DNA of 64,000 nucleotides from Stentor roeselii (lineage: Eukaryota; Ciliophora; Heterotrichea; Heterotrichida; Stentoridae). Made by a program: the position numbers and the translations under genes. The notes beneath the pieces were generated by a model. That model did not search any database, was not told the origin of the DNA, and saw nothing but the letters and a program-made list of their open reading frames with translations. Below are positions 26,634 to 39,500 of this stretch, in pieces. The stretch is taken from the NCBI GenBank assembly GCA_006503475.1, contig RSEH01000181.1:32839-96838 (forward strand). The letters are read 5' to 3'. The stretch's first letter is position 1; each line of letters starts with the position of its first letter.

Positions 26634-29600
26634 TTAAAACAAAGTCTCGTTTTTTCGTCTTGAGTTTGCCTGACGAATGTGCCTTTTGATGTCACTTGTT
26701 AAGATACTTGGAACAGTCGGAGGCCTGATGGGTCCGAGTTTCTTGCTGAGGGAAGGAAGACGCATTGCTTCTAGTTTAGACTCTTCGAAGTCCTCAGAGT
26801 GCTTGTAAATACTTCTTAAATGCACTGGAGTCATCGGCTCTTCTTCTCGGTGGATCGAGTCTGCACTTTGCTGTCGCAGATGAGAAGGTCTGACGTGGTC
26901 TTCTGAAGAGAATCTCGTGTTTTTCAGGTTTTCCTTGCCTGAATCGACTGTTGGCGCTAGACTTGCCCTTGGGATCTCGATTATGCTGACTTGGATTGAC
27001 TTTTCGACTAGTTCTTTTAATTTTGATGGTCCTTGTTGGTGGATTGAGTTGAAATCAGGTGAATTTGAATCAGTTTGACTTGAGAATTCTTTTGTTTCAA
27101 CTTCGTATTTGAATTGGGTTTCTTGACTTTGCATTTCATCTTTGCTTGAAATCAACTTTTTCAGTTCTGTTTCTAGAACTTGGATCTTTTCTTCTAATAC
27201 CGCGAAAGGATTTTTTTCTCTTTTTAGGTACCTGGGAACTTTATTGAGCCAGTCGGTCATCTGCTTGTTTAAATCGTAATGTTTCAGTCGAAGTTCTTCA
27301 TATTCTTCTCGGGTTTTCTTGAGTTCTTCTGTTGTTCTAGAAAAGCTTTCTGTAAGGTCTTCGTTATTCATGAAACTTCGATTTAGTTGCAGGTCTTGCT
27401 CAAAAACTCGTTGTTTACAAGTCTCAAGTTCTTCTTCTGACTGCTTCAGCGAAATCTGAGCTTTTTGCAGTTGTTCATCGGTTGAAAGAAATTTCTGAAA
27501 GTTTATCAAAGCCTGGTTCCAGACCTCTTCACATTCCATTGATTTTCTATCAATATCTCTTGAGTTTTCCGCCTTGATTTCTTCGATTTCAGCGAAAACT
27601 TCTAAAAGTTTTTCTCTGTTTTCCTTTTCGATGGAATTCATGATGACTGTTAAAGTTTTATTTTTTCTGGAAAACTCTTCTTCTAAACTTCGAACATTCA
27701 GAATTTCTTCGAATAATTCTCGGTTCTTCGCAAGAGATCTTTCTAATGTGGAAGACTTTTCTTCTAAGGCTGCTGACAAAGAATTGCATTTCATTTGAGC
27801 GTCGTTTAGCTTGTCTTCTGCTGTGATTAAGTTTTTACTTGTTGCTGAATGAGACTTCTGCTCTTCTTCGTAACGATAAATCCAGTTTTCTCTTATTCGC
27901 TTCTCGGAAGTTAGGATGTCGTTTAAGTTGTTTATTTTTTCTTGAAGGGTTTCTTTTGTGGTTTCGAATTGTCTTTCGGTTGACTTTATACGGATTGATA
28001 GGGTTGTTATTTCGCCGTTTAGATCGGATTCATTGTTTTTTAGGTTTTCGAGCTCATTTTTTAGTTCTTTTATGTGCTGTCTGGATAGCTTTAGATCGTC
28101 CGATTTTTCATCGAGTTTTTGTTTTAGGTGCTCGTTTAACTCTTCGACTACTCGCCGACCTTTGTTCATTTCTTCGATTTTTTCTTGGGAACGTTTAACC
28201 TGATCCTTCATCTCATTTTCAATCATCAAACTACTATCAAGAGCAACAGCAAGTCGATCCCTTTCCCTTTCCAAGTTTTCACTAAGTTTCGCAAGTTCAT
28301 CAACCTTAACCCTATATTTTTCAAATCCAGCTTTAAAAACAGCTTCAGACTCCTTAATAATCATATACTCCTGTTCAAAATGTTTATTTTTTTCATGCTC
28401 CTCAGCATAAGTCTGCTGCAATTCAAAAATCCTATCATTAAACAATTTCTTTTCCGCCTGATGTTCATTAATAATTGCGTCAAGTTTATTAATCTGTACT
28501 TTACAAATATCAATTTCAAACCGATGATCATCAAGAGCGATTTTCTTCTGAGCAATTTCATTGAAACAATCACTAAGACTATTTTGCAATCGACTGACAT
28601 GCGTATTAAGGTCATCTATTTTAATCGCCGAGGCATCAAGTCGATTTTCAAGACTTTGGTTAATAGTCTGAAGCTGATTATACATCTCTTCCATTCTCTT
28701 CATTTCTTGTTCAGCTTCTATTTTTCCTTGAATCAAGTCATTAGCCCTTTTTTTCTCTTTTGAAACTTGGTCAGTCTTCGAGTCGATGAGTCTTTGCTGA
28801 TCCTGGACCATTTCATTTAGTTGATCCATGCGAGTGCTGAGGTCTCTTTGCTTGGCGTACATCTGGTTAAGTTTACTTTCGAACTGAAGTCTCAAAGCGA
28901 CTTCCTCTTCATGTCCAGAGCCTCTCTGCATGAGTTCATCTTCAAGTTCTTCTCTTTTCGCGATTTCCTTCTGCAGGTCTTTTTGCACATCTCTGAGTTG
29001 TGACCTGACAACATTCATATTATCAACAAGTCGTTTCGAGTGTTCTTCCATAAGTGAAATTTGCCCTTTGTACTCATTTTCCAGTTGTTCCAGCTCTTCC
29101 CGCTTTTCCAGGTTGAGAGTCGTGATGATCATTTCATAGTCAAGTTGACAGCAGTACTCTAAAAGAATAGCAAAAACTTTCCAGATGTTTGTCACGATTG
29201 AGTATTTTTTGTTGGTGTGTTCGAGGACCCGAAGCACGAGTTCGTAAAAGCCGATGGAATGGACGAATAGCGACTGGTACAAACGATCGATTTCAGCTGA
29301 AGGCAGCCCTGAATTGAGCAACGAGGACCTGTCGATGCCGTATCTCACTAAAGGAAGTCGGTTTTCTTGCTTTAAAAGAGATGAAGCGACTTCAAAGCCT
29401 TCTGCATCTGAAACTGTGCTGTTTAACCAGGACTCTAGAATGCGAGGGTTCAGTTTGTATGACTGTCTTCCGGTCTCTCTTGAAAACACTGAGCGCTTTG
29501 ATGACTGGCTTCGAGGACCTGATAAACCTGTCATTGGATGACGCTTGTTTTCTATTCTTCGTCGCAGGGTCTCTGCATTTGATTGCTTTAGAGAATCGAA

Positions 29601-29717
29601 AAAGGTTGGCCTTGCCTGGTCTTCTGGAAGCTTCGCTGTGAAACGATTGAGGATTATTTGCTGCAGTTTAGAACTCGATTCAACGATTCCTTTTGTTGGG
29701 GTTATTGAAGAAGTCAT
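26634..29717 (-). CDS. Large coiled-coil protein, hypothetical
   Basis: 1027 residues. The first 105 are basic and Ser-rich (SGPRSQSSKRSVFSRETG). Residues about 110-200 form a compact helical region (RLYQSLFVHSIGFYELVLRVL) that might be a small conserved N-terminal domain. Residues about 205-860 are continuous coiled coil rich in Glu, Lys, Leu and Asn. The end is Ser/Pro-rich with several possible kinase sites (MTPVHLRSIY) and a basic tail. The shape suits a basal-body, axonemal or cortical structural protein, of which giant ciliates have many, but no orthologue can be named. The stop is TAA, 9 bp from primase. Confidence 0.8.
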   Translation of the reverse strand: MTSSITPTKGIVESSSKLQQIILNRFTAKLPEDQARPTFFDSLKQSNAETLRRRIENKRHPMTGLSGPRSQSSKRSVFSRETGRQSYKLNPRILESWLNSTVSDAEGFEVASSLLKQENRLPLVRYGIDRSSLLNSGLPSAEIDRLYQSLFVHSIGFYELVLRVLEHTNKKYSIVTNIWKVFAILLEYCCQLDYEMIITTLNLEKREELEQLENEYKGQISLMEEHSKRLVDNMNVVRSQLRDVQKDLQKEIAKREELEDELMQRGSGHEEEVALRLQFESKLNQMYAKQRDLSTRMDQLNEMVQDQQRLIDSKTDQVSKEKKRANDLIQGKIEAEQEMKRMEEMYNQLQTINQSLENRLDASAIKIDDLNTHVSRLQNSLSDCFNEIAQKKIALDDHRFEIDICKVQINKLDAIINEHQAEKKLFNDRIFELQQTYAEEHEKNKHFEQEYMIIKESEAVFKAGFEKYRVKVDELAKLSENLERERDRLAVALDSSLMIENEMKDQVKRSQEKIEEMNKGRRVVEELNEHLKQKLDEKSDDLKLSRQHIKELKNELENLKNNESDLNGEITTLSIRIKSTERQFETTKETLQEKINNLNDILTSEKRIRENWIYRYEEEQKSHSATSKNLITAEDKLNDAQMKCNSLSAALEEKSSTLERSLAKNRELFEEILNVRSLEEEFSRKNKTLTVIMNSIEKENREKLLEVFAEIEEIKAENSRDIDRKSMECEEVWNQALINFQKFLSTDEQLQKAQISLKQSEEELETCKQRVFEQDLQLNRSFMNNEDLTESFSRTTEELKKTREEYEELRLKHYDLNKQMTDWLNKVPRYLKREKNPFAVLEEKIQVLETELKKLISSKDEMQSQETQFKYEVETKEFSSQTDSNSPDFNSIHQQGPSKLKELVEKSIQVSIIEIPRASLAPTVDSGKENLKNTRFSSEDHVRPSHLRQQSADSIHREEEPMTPVHLRSIYKHSEDFEESKLEAMRLPSLSKKLGPIRPPTVPSILTSDIKRHIRQANSRRKNETLF

Positions 29718-29736
29718 TTTTTTAAGTTAAGAATAA

Positions 29737-30489
29737 TTAATTTTTTCTTATCTGCTGGAATTTTGAGATCTTTTCGTTTAACTTGAACTTGGTTTCTTCG
29801 TCTTGAAGGAAAAGGCTGTGGAAATGACTGCTGGTGTTTAGAAGTTCTTTGATTTTTAATGATTTTTCTGAAATTTTTTCTTGTTTTAATTGAATTTGAG
29901 TCTCCAGGTCTTGAATTTCTTGAAGAAGGACTTGATGGGATATGTCGAGAGTGAAAGACTCTTGTTCTTCACTTTGATGTTCTTTTATGAGATTTGAGAT
30001 TATTTGTTTTGAAGAGTCTTTTTGGATTAACTTGCTTGATGACTCGTTTTTGTTGTTGGCCAGTTGGGCTTCAGCAGAGTTGATTTCACTTGTCATGAAC
30101 TCGGTGTATGAATGAAGGTCGCTTTTTAACTTTGAATTAGCTTTTTCTACTTCGGATAACTGTGAGTCTTTTTCGATTATTCTTGATTTTAACTCGTCTG
30201 AATGCCCCTGGGCTTCGATTATCAGGTGCTTGTATTGAGAAAGCTTTTGCATGTGTTCTTGGATTTCATTCAGCTTTTCCATGTATTCTTTGTTTTCTGA
30301 AAGGCTGGGCTCTTTAAATGTGCGCGGGCTTGATAGTTCGTCTGGCATGAACTTTATTTGCTTTTGGATCACGGTGGTTCTTGTGTAGGGATTCGTGGTT
30401 AGAAGGTGCTTTGGAGCATTTAGGAATCTTGAACGTTTTGATGCACTTTTTGGCTCGAACGGTGAGTCTTTGAGATAAAATAGGTCCAT
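29737..30489 (-). CDS. Coiled-coil protein, hypothetical
   Basis: 250 residues from the ATG at 30489. The frame is open for another 21 codons to 30552 but that extension begins with GTG just after in-frame stops. The first 60 residues are basic (SASKRSRFLNAPKHLL) and the rest is coiled coil rich in Gln, Glu, Lys and Ser. It ends 19 bp upstream of the 1027-residue coiled-coil gene on the same strand. The two may be functionally linked, but that is only a guess. If an upstream tiny intron exists, the N-terminus would change. Confidence 0.68.
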   Translation of the reverse strand: MDLFYLKDSPFEPKSASKRSRFLNAPKHLLTTNPYTRTTVIQKQIKFMPDELSSPRTFKEPSLSENKEYMEKLNEIQEHMQKLSQYKHLIIEAQGHSDELKSRIIEKDSQLSEVEKANSKLKSDLHSYTEFMTSEINSAEAQLANNKNESSSKLIQKDSSKQIISNLIKEHQSEEQESFTLDISHQVLLQEIQDLETQIQLKQEKISEKSLKIKELLNTSSHFHSLFLQDEETKFKLNEKISKFQQIRKN

Positions 30490-30828
30490 TTTAATAGGGG
30501 ATTTAATGGGTTGCGTCAGGATGGGGACTGAATTAATTTTAGATGCTGACACTAGTTACGAGATTAATAGTTAAATCTCATTAGATATTCCAGATTATTA
30601 CTTATCAACTTTTCAGAGCTCAAAAAATCAAAAATTTTCTTTATAAACCCCAGAATCGTTTAGAGAGATAAATATATTAAAGTCTCTCAAGCCTAAGGAT
30701 AGGTACTGAGATCTTTGAGGCTGACATTTATTCCTAGTAAATTTTTATCGTGACAATAAATATTCCTCATCGCTTATTAATTCAACGTAATCTGTGATCG
30801 ATTTTCTCAGAAACCCATCAATTGTTGA

Positions 30829-31230
30829 TTGTCTTTCCAAGGGCTGCCATCAGCTCTAATTACAAAAATCTTCAGCTTTTCAGTAAAAATAATTTTCGCT
30901 AAATCACTTAAATATAAGGAAAAGAGATTTTTTTTTAAGATTTCAGTAAGCTTGTTGGAAGAAGTAAGAAACTCTCTGAATCGCTTAGGAACATTGCTAG
31001 AGTTTGCTGATCTTTTGAAAGGAATTGCATAGCACTGGTATAAATATAATGCTCGGCTTTTACCCTACCAGGGTGAAGCTAGTGATCTTGAATGTGATTC
31101 TGTGGCAGAGAAGACTGAATGAGATCAGTCTCATCAGGTCCAGAATATCAATAAGCTGATTAGGAGGATGCCAAGTTTAATTTGATCTGATGAAGTTGAA
31201 TGATTTAAGGTTGACTAGCCAAATGAGCTT
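30829..31230 (+). pseudogene. Possible decayed coding fragment
   Basis: One plus-strand frame reads protein-like for about 130 codons but has no ATG. The frame from 30829 gives 67 codons, then stops TAG at 31030. It continues with a plausible hydrophilic sequence (GEASDLECDSVAEKTE) interrupted by three TGA and a further TAG. No family is recognised. Two hairpins overlap it (31056-31079, 31113-31140), so a structured RNA is the alternative. Confidence 0.25.
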
Positions 31231-32499
31231 ATATATTATTATAACTTGTCAGTCTTGAACCTCTCTGTCATATCCCAATCCATTTATTCGCTTTTATAGT
31301 GATTTTGGTAGTTTCAACATTTAAAATAATAGTCATAAATCTAGGCATCTAAAATCTCTTCATATAATATTCTCTTTTTATATAATAATACGAAAATTAT
31401 AGGCTTATACTCTATTTCGAATTTTTTGACTTTAACAATATCTTCATGAACCCATTTCGTTTGCCTTCATTTTCATAATCATTTAAATATTACTTTTAAT
31501 TATTAGTGTTAATTCAACTTTAATATGAACTTGGTTAATTTATTTATGCAGGTCTATTATAACACCAAATAAATAATTTTCTTTATTTTTGAGTCGAGTA
31601 ACAATATGATGTAGTGGCATCAGTAGATGAGGTTTTAATTCCATAGCGTTTATATTTTTTGTTTGACAAACACATTTGTATTCCTTTTTTTCGGACGTCA
31701 TCATATTTATTATAATGGAATATATAATAAAGTATGATGCAAATGGAAATAAAATTGATTAGTTTAATAGATTTGACTCTTATGATAAAAATTTATATGA
31801 GATCTTATTTTAATTAATACTTAGTTTTGTTTATAATGATATTTATTAGCTGATTTGTTACTGTTTATTTTTTTATAGTTTTTTGTTTATAGTCTTTAGA
31901 GTCTGATTAAAAAAAGATTAATTTAAAAGTTTTTTATATCTCATTAATGTTGTTTTATACTATACAAAGAAACTATGGTTAAATTTAAGATAGAGGCTTT
32001 TTCAATATTTATCAAAGAACTTAATTAATTTTCTCTCTATTTATGAATCATCAGATTGAATTTAAGTAAATTAGCATGAATTTTTCATGTTGTATGTCTT
32101 AATTTAATTATCCAATAAAATATACTATTGATTAATTACCAATTACATAAGTAAATGCTGCTTCAATAACTAAAATTTACAATTTTCACAAAAAATTAGA
32201 TTATTTTTAAGTTCATTCATGAACTTAACCAATTTTATTTCAACTGAAAAATCTTTTGAATGAATTTTACCTATTCATTAAGATCCATATAAATCTCTTG
32301 ATTTTCTTAATAATTAATCAATTATCTAAGTTAAAATTTATGTTTGTAAAATAATAAAAGACACTAATTTTATTCAAATTTTACTTAACAAATTTATCCA
32401 ATTTATAAAAGTTGCCTAGAATACCAAGGATGAATGGAATCGAGATTTTATAAAAGTATTTACAGTCTGAAAGCTAGGAAGAATAGAGAAAAAGTCTTT

Positions 32500-33018
32500 A
32501 AGTTATGAAAATCTTCTAATTAATTCCAAATAATCGACAGAACTTGGAAAAAACTATGAATTTCACGACATTTGAAAATCGGGTTCTTTAAATCATGAAA
32601 TGACCGACAATTGAAAAGTTATCATCAACAAAGGAAAAATTTTCTTCACAAACCATGAATTAAGTGTCATGATCCAGGTTTCTTGCGATATATTTTCTAT
32701 CAGTTCTAAAACTTGACAAATGGAACGAATCATACCGGATTAAACATCATGTTGAATCACATACCCAAGCTAAGATGCAAAGATGCTCTGGAGACATTTA
32801 AAGTTACTTCCTAAGAGTCTGATAATGATATCCTGGGTCTTACAGTGAAACAAGTCAAAAATGCTCACCTGGAGATTACGAGCAGAGTCAAATGAACAAA
32901 GAGAGTAAACTTTCCTCTTTATACTTTTATATCCATATTTTAATCTCTGTGATGCAGTTCCTAAACGATTTCTATTAGGAGGAAATTTATGAGACCTGAA
33001 TGTCTGTACAATTTTCAA
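32500..33018 (-). pseudogene. Possible decayed coding fragment
   Basis: Minus-strand frames contain an 82-residue open stretch (32770-33018; for example RKVYSLCSFDSARNLQ) followed downstream by shorter protein-like runs in shifted frames (FMVCEENFSFVDDNFSIVG). Stops and frame changes break every reading. No family is recognised. Confidence 0.25.
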
Positions 33019-33511
33019 TATTTATTTCGAATCAAGAGTGTATCTTGAAATGGAAAAATACAAAAAGTTTATCACAACCCCAAACAAGTCATCCTTCACA
33101 CTTGGGATCTTTTCAACTCAAATAGTTTTAAATCAACTGAATTTCTGCTAAACCACTCCTTAAAACGTCTCACCAGTGACTTTCTCGTGATTCAATAAAA
33201 ATATTCAAGATTTACCTGATAATCAAACTCTTATTATAAACCTTATAATAATATTAATAAACACCTATAATCCTAAACGCTTCACTAATTAATACAAAAT
33301 ATAAATTCTAAAGTAAAAATATTTTGTTACGATAATTATGATCCTTTCTTCTTAAGATCAAATGTTTATAATATCTGATCAAAATGATCCTGAGAATCTC
33401 AATCAACTATCCAAAAACCAAGGAAAACTTTTTCTTTTAAAACCTCTTTTCCCCAATTACAATTAAAATATGCATATATATAAAGTAAAGCCTTTGTTAA
33501 AACTAGATTAT

Positions 33512-36500
33512 CTAAATTAAGAGATAAGCTGCAACAGCCATCACTAGCGCAACTGCTCCACTGCTGCTCGAATCAGAATAGTCAAGGGTGTAGTTTTGGA
33601 CTGAGGAGCATTCTGGTGTAACGGGATAATCATCACAAACGATGCAAGCGATATCATAAACTCCATATCCATTTTCAGTATAGTTGAAAGTTTTCTCGTA
33701 GTTATTCACTTTAACTTTACCCTTCGATTTCTCGTCTGCAGCATCTCCATTTCTATCAAGTCCAAATCGAATATTTCTCTGAGAGTATTCTGAAGTGTAA
33801 GTTGAGTTGACTTCCAAAACACAGTAGAGAAATCCAGACACGCTTGTAGTGTAGTTAAAAGTAACAACGCCATCATCAACCTCATTCCAAACGGGTTCAC
33901 CATCCCACTCAGCACTGCTAGCAGGTGAAATATCAACAGGCTCAGAAACTGAATCTGCTCCAATTTGAGTAGCAAGTTTATCAACACCAACACCTAAGAC
34001 CTTCGCGCTGGCAGATTTGGTGTCAGTGACTCCACTAATCAAAGTAACAGTAGCTGAGGCAAGTCTTCTTCTTTCAGATTCAGGGTACAAAACCTGTTCT
34101 TGTGTGATACCCAAACTTTGACTGAGTAATCTTATAATGTCAGCTTCGACAAGGTTTCCAGTAATTTCAATAGTGCATGCTGGAAGTGCATCATCAGTGG
34201 TCACGTCAACTGACTGATATGGAGGCAGAGCATCAGGATCCCAGTAGTTATCAACCCAGGCAACAATTGTGTATTGACTGCTGAATGCGAGAATTCCAGA
34301 AAAGTCTTGAAGGAGTACTCCAGCATCGTCATCACTAATGAGAGTCTGTCCAACAAAATAGACGGATCTAGCTAAAAGAATCAGTTCTATCGCGATTTCT
34401 TCATAGTCATCATAATCTTCATAGATGATATCAACTTCATCAAGGTAATCTTGAATGTAGTCATCAAGTGTCCAAGATTCATCATCAGAGGATCCTAGGT
34501 TGTAAGTATTTTCAGTCAAATAATCATATTCAGTCATAGTTTCATTGTAAACATCCTCTGAAATAATGCACCATGTCACTACAGCCCAGCTGTTTGAGGT
34601 CACATAAACTTCGAATCCTGATGAAGTAACTGAATTTTCATCTACCCATAAAGTAAAATCTGCCTGCTCAGTATATGGACTGCCGATAGTTACTGAAAAA
34701 TCGTCAATATAGAATGCATTTGCGTTGTCAGAAAGTTCAACTGCTATATCATATACTGAACCACTAACACAGTCAAAACATGAAGCGAAAATATACCCTT
34801 CAGTTTCAAAAGCGCTTAAAACAAGTCCATCTTCAGGGAAGAAAGTGACATTATTTGAGGAGTCAACGAATTTAAGAGTAATATCCTCGAAAGGAGATAC
34901 TCCTCTAAGATCATCTTGTTTAATGTAAACTTTGTAAGGGAATGATACTCCAGCTGGAGGAATATAAAATGCATCAAACTGAACATCGACTTCGATTGCA
35001 TAAACGTTTGCAGTGCTCACTTGAAGTTTGGACCTGAATGATTTAACATATTGTTCATCCTCACCATCATATGGTGTTTCATCAACAGTCCATTGAATAT
35101 AGTAAATACCTTCCGGAGTATCAGAACTAGCACCAATCCAGAAAACAGCCTCAGAATTAAAGAAGTCAAGGGTATACGAGCCTTCATCACTGAATTCAAT
35201 TGTGTAATCGAAGTCATCATAAGACTCCGCTTTGGCAGTCAAAACAAGTTCTTCAGCTAACATTCCAGTTAAATCTGAAAGTTCTCCATCTTCATAGTTT
35301 ACTGGAACAACTGAGAATGTACCACTGTAGGTTCCAGGGGTAAGCAAGATCACATCTCCATCATTTACAAGGAAGTGGCTGATGTATACTACCTCAAATC
35401 CATAGTAAGCACCATTTAAGTTGTCAAAAGAAAGACTTGACAAGTCACTGTCTTTTTCATTATACCCGAGACAGAATTTTCCAGTCCAAGCTGATGCATC
35501 GTTGTATTCATAATAAGAGAGATTTAGACTGTACCCCCATTTAGGAGTGGTAAGGTCTTCAATGGTGAAAACAGCCCAACTTTCTTCAGTGAATTCTGTG
35601 GCAGTAGTTAAGGTAAATGTGACAGAGTTGTCACTAACTGGGCAACTGGTCGAGGAAAGAGAAACATCTACTTCTGCTAGAGTGAGAGAGCATTTAACTG
35701 TGTCTGATTCGTAGAATTGTAAGTCGTATGGCGCTGGGAACATCAGGGTGAACTCACTCTGTGCAGAGGCTGAAATTTCAATAAAAGCTTCAACATTAAG
35801 ACTGTGACTTTGTAAATCATCTGAGAATTCAGGGGTTGCAAAGTAAACGTCGATGTCGTTTGTGATTACTGAAGTGAAACTTAAGTCATCAGATTGATCT
35901 GATGCGATTAAAGTACCGTTTCCCCAAGCAACATAAACACTCCAAGATCCTGCTTCTTTAGGATTATCAATTTCAAAGCTAAAGACGATTTCACTACCAG
36001 CTGCATAATCTTGATCAGTTACATATGTTAAAACCCAATGACTAACTTGATAGAAGTATCCATCTTCTCCCCATAAATAAAGGATAACTTCTTCATCATC
36101 TTTGAAAGTATAAACATCACCTAAGGCAATGTTATAGTCACTTGATGCATCTAAGTAGAGAAGTGATTCAGCAGGAAGATCTGTGTCAAGTTTGACTGTG
36201 AAAGTGTGGACTGAAGATAAGCCTGGAACATTGTTACTTACATCAACAGTGAACGATGAAACACTAGCAGAAGCGGTTGAAACTGAGTATTTCAGTGAAT
36301 CATCAACAATATCTTCATCATCTCTTGATACAGTCACATCAATAGTAATTTCTCCGGAACTAGCAGGAGTGAAAGCGAGATCCTTAATGATAGTGACAGA
36401 ATCCCCAGCAGGTAAATCCTCAGCAATAACGACTGTCAGGACTCCACTAGAAATTGAAACATCATTGAAACCCAACGTGCACCAAACATTCAAATCTACG

Positions 36501-39500
36501 TCATCATCATCATCAAAACCTGCATCAATATTGATTTCATCACCTTCAACTAAATTTATGCTGGTACTGAATGAAATTCCGAAGTATACATCAGGAGTGC
36601 TCTTTAAGTCAGGGAAGATCCAAGCAGTATCATCAGAAATCTTAAAAGCATTATTATCAACACCTTTGATCGTTGTTTTTATCTTATTTCCAGTGTCATC
36701 AGCAGCTTGACTCCATTCAATTGCAGCAGCGGCTACATCATATGTAATAGTTACACCACTGAATCCAACAGGGGTTTGGTCGGCATCTCCTTTGGCTATT
36801 ACTGGAAGAGTAACTCCTGAAACTTTAACAACCAGAGAAGGCTTTGTTCCTGTTGACTTTGCTAATGGGTCTGATGTCCAGACATTACCCGATAGATCGC
36901 CAGTGATGACAGTTCCTCCCAGAGTAACAGTCCAATTATCTTCATCTGAAGACCATGAGGGGCCCAGAGTCACTTCTATCACTGCACCTGCGTACACAGC
37001 TCCAGAGGCAATTGGAAGAGTAAATGTGAGTGTTATATCTGGAACTTTGTAAGTATAAGAGTTAGATGTTGTAGGAGTTAAGCTTGCAGTGCCGAAAGTC
37101 GCTGCTGTTCCTGTTTTATAAACATATACATTATTTATTTTTGATATGCATGTAGATGGAGTGGTATAACCAGTTGATACAACTGCTGTTACTTTATCTT
37201 CAGCATCATCATCAGTCCAAGTATTTTTCACAGTAGCTGGAAGGGTATATGATGTTGTACTTGGTTGAAATGTCCCAAGAATTACATCATAGTCTCCAGC
37301 AGATAGGGTGGGTGATGATAAAACAAAATAGTCACCACTATAAAATACAGCATAGGAGTAAGTCGTCGAAGCAGTAAGACCTGTGAGACTGAAGGATATA
37401 CTTGTTAAAGCAGCGTTGGTTGCTAGAATTTCAATATCAGCAGTATCTGAGGGTGCATTAGATGAACCGGAAGCAGCAGTAGTAGCAGTTGATGCTGAAA
37501 TTGAACTTAGAAGCATTTCATCACCATCTGAATCAACAACATAAATATCGACTTGCATAGAAGTATCAGCGTCTTCTTCTTGTTCTGGTAAAACATAAGT
37601 AAAAGTAGCTGAATCGGTTGACAGTTTTGATAAAGTAAATGAAAGTGTTGTGGAATCAATAATTGATCCTTTCCCGCCAAAAGCTCCATCTACAGATACT
37701 TTATCATCAGCAGAAGGCCCTAAACCTGTAAAAGCCTTGTTCGATACGACTTCAAATCTAAAAGTATATCCTGTGAAGTCAAAATTATATGAAGGGTCAA
37801 TATTCAGTTTTGCAGGCATTCCAGCAACGATAACATCTTGGCATAATTTGTTAAGGGTAACTGTTGCAAGGTTGTCTTGATCAATTATTCTCCAAGGAGC
37901 AGAATATGAATAAATAGTTGAACCAACAGTTAAAGTCACAACAATCTGAGGAGTATTCTTCAAGAAGGTGACAATCCCTGGAAGAAAGATATTACCCGAA
38001 GCAGATGTTATATAAGCAAAAACCTCAGCATTTAGTGCTACTGCAAGAGCAGGATTAGTAATTGTAATAGAAGTCGATGGAGCAAAGCTAGTCTGATCTG
38101 TAACAACTTTCTCAGTTGCAGTGCTTATATCAGTAATATCTAGTCCTTCTTTTGTTACCATTTTCGCAAGAATTGTTGATGCAAATCCAATTGTATTAGC
38201 TGCGAATGCTGATGCACCCTTGATAACTGGTGCATAGATTGTAAGTTTATATGATCCTGAAGTTAAGGCAACAGGTGCTGAGAAATAAACGCCCAGACCA
38301 TGGGTGCTTGTTGTTCCTGCCGTGTTGATCCCATCTGCAGTCTCGTAATCGGTATAGATACTTGCTTGTGTTACAGGTAATTCTGTTCCAGTTAGAGTAA
38401 TATCACTAAATCCAGTTTCATAAGTATCAATATCATCAGTTCCATCAGATGTGGTAATCGAAGTAATTCCAATTGTAGCTGCAGTTGCTTCAAACAAGAT
38501 AGTTACCTTAAAACTTGTTCCAGCTGTGATAGTTGTGTCATCTGAGGTAGTGAGAGTGATTTTACTAGTTGCTAGACTTTCTACAGTATAAGTATCAAAA
38601 TGGTCAGTTACCACGGCACATTGATTTATATTAGCAGCAACTGTAAGAGTTTGCTGTTCATCTGTCAAATAAGTATAAGAACATACCTTCAAGCCATTGA
38701 ATACAATTTCAACTTCACCTTCTGGGGGAATATCATGATCAGCTTTAAGTGTCAATGTCATATAAGTCACGATTCCATTATACATGGTAGCCGCTTTGAT
38801 AGCTGAGTGAACAGGTGCAAAACTTACGACTGTTACTGATCCAGTAGTAGTATCCTCTGAAGGACCACTTCCTGAAATCCATTTAAGGAGAGTATCAGTG
38901 CCGTATCTTCGAATGAATATTTCCCAATTATAATTTCCACCAGCTGTAACGACACTTGGATTTGAGAATCCGCTGATTGTAAAGGTGAAATTACCACTAT
39001 CATCGCCAGAAACCTCATTCATCAAGCCATATATTACAGCAACCCCTTTATCAGTGTAATAAAACCCATCTTCCGGGTAGTCAGCTGCATTAGTGCTTAA
39101 ATTCCTCTCAAAGGTCAATGTGTCATATGCGAAGCTTTCATCTAATGTAATGTATAAGTAGTCACCTGGATAAAGGGTTTCTCCAGCATCCAAAGAGAAT
39201 GAAAAACTCAAAGTAGAATCTTCAGAGACTGTGTAATCATCTGTGTAAAATTCAACAGTCAAAACATTTTCTTCAAGGTCTGGCTCAGCATCAAGGAGTG
39301 CAAAGTAACTATAAGCAACGTCATTGGCAAGAATCTGTCCGTCAGCTGATTGTCTTACGACAAAACTAATAGGTCCGTAAACACCAGCTTCAGTGAATGA
39401 ATCTTCAACATCACATGTAATAACGTAATCACCTAATGATTCATCTCCATAGATATCAATATCGCAATCAAGAGAATTATCTATACCTGGGATATAAGCT

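Larger units (their letters stand above)
30490..33511. other. 3.0-kb gene-poor AT-rich spacer with coding-like fragments
   Basis: No intact gene. Two stretches look like decayed coding sequence: the plus strand around 30829-31230 and the minus strand around 32500-33020. Between about 31260 and 32400 the sequence is extremely AT-rich with runs of A and T and no protein-like frame. I see no tRNA or repeat array. The promoter of the short coiled-coil gene lies at the left edge, and the 3' end of the surface-protein gene at the right edge. Confidence 0.55.

Noticed and set aside
28185-28763. 192-codon plus-strand ORF
   Set aside because: It is the antisense of a coiled-coil gene; Glu/Lys-rich coding sequence gives Phe/Ser/Leu-rich open frames on the other strand.
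31040-31100. U2 snRNA start
   Set aside because: CTCGGCTTTT resembles U2 stem I, but the following bases and the branch-point-recognition sequence do not match.
36183-36710. 175-codon plus-strand ORF
   Set aside because: It is antisense to the surface-protein gene; Asp/Ser/Thr-rich repeats open the reverse frame.
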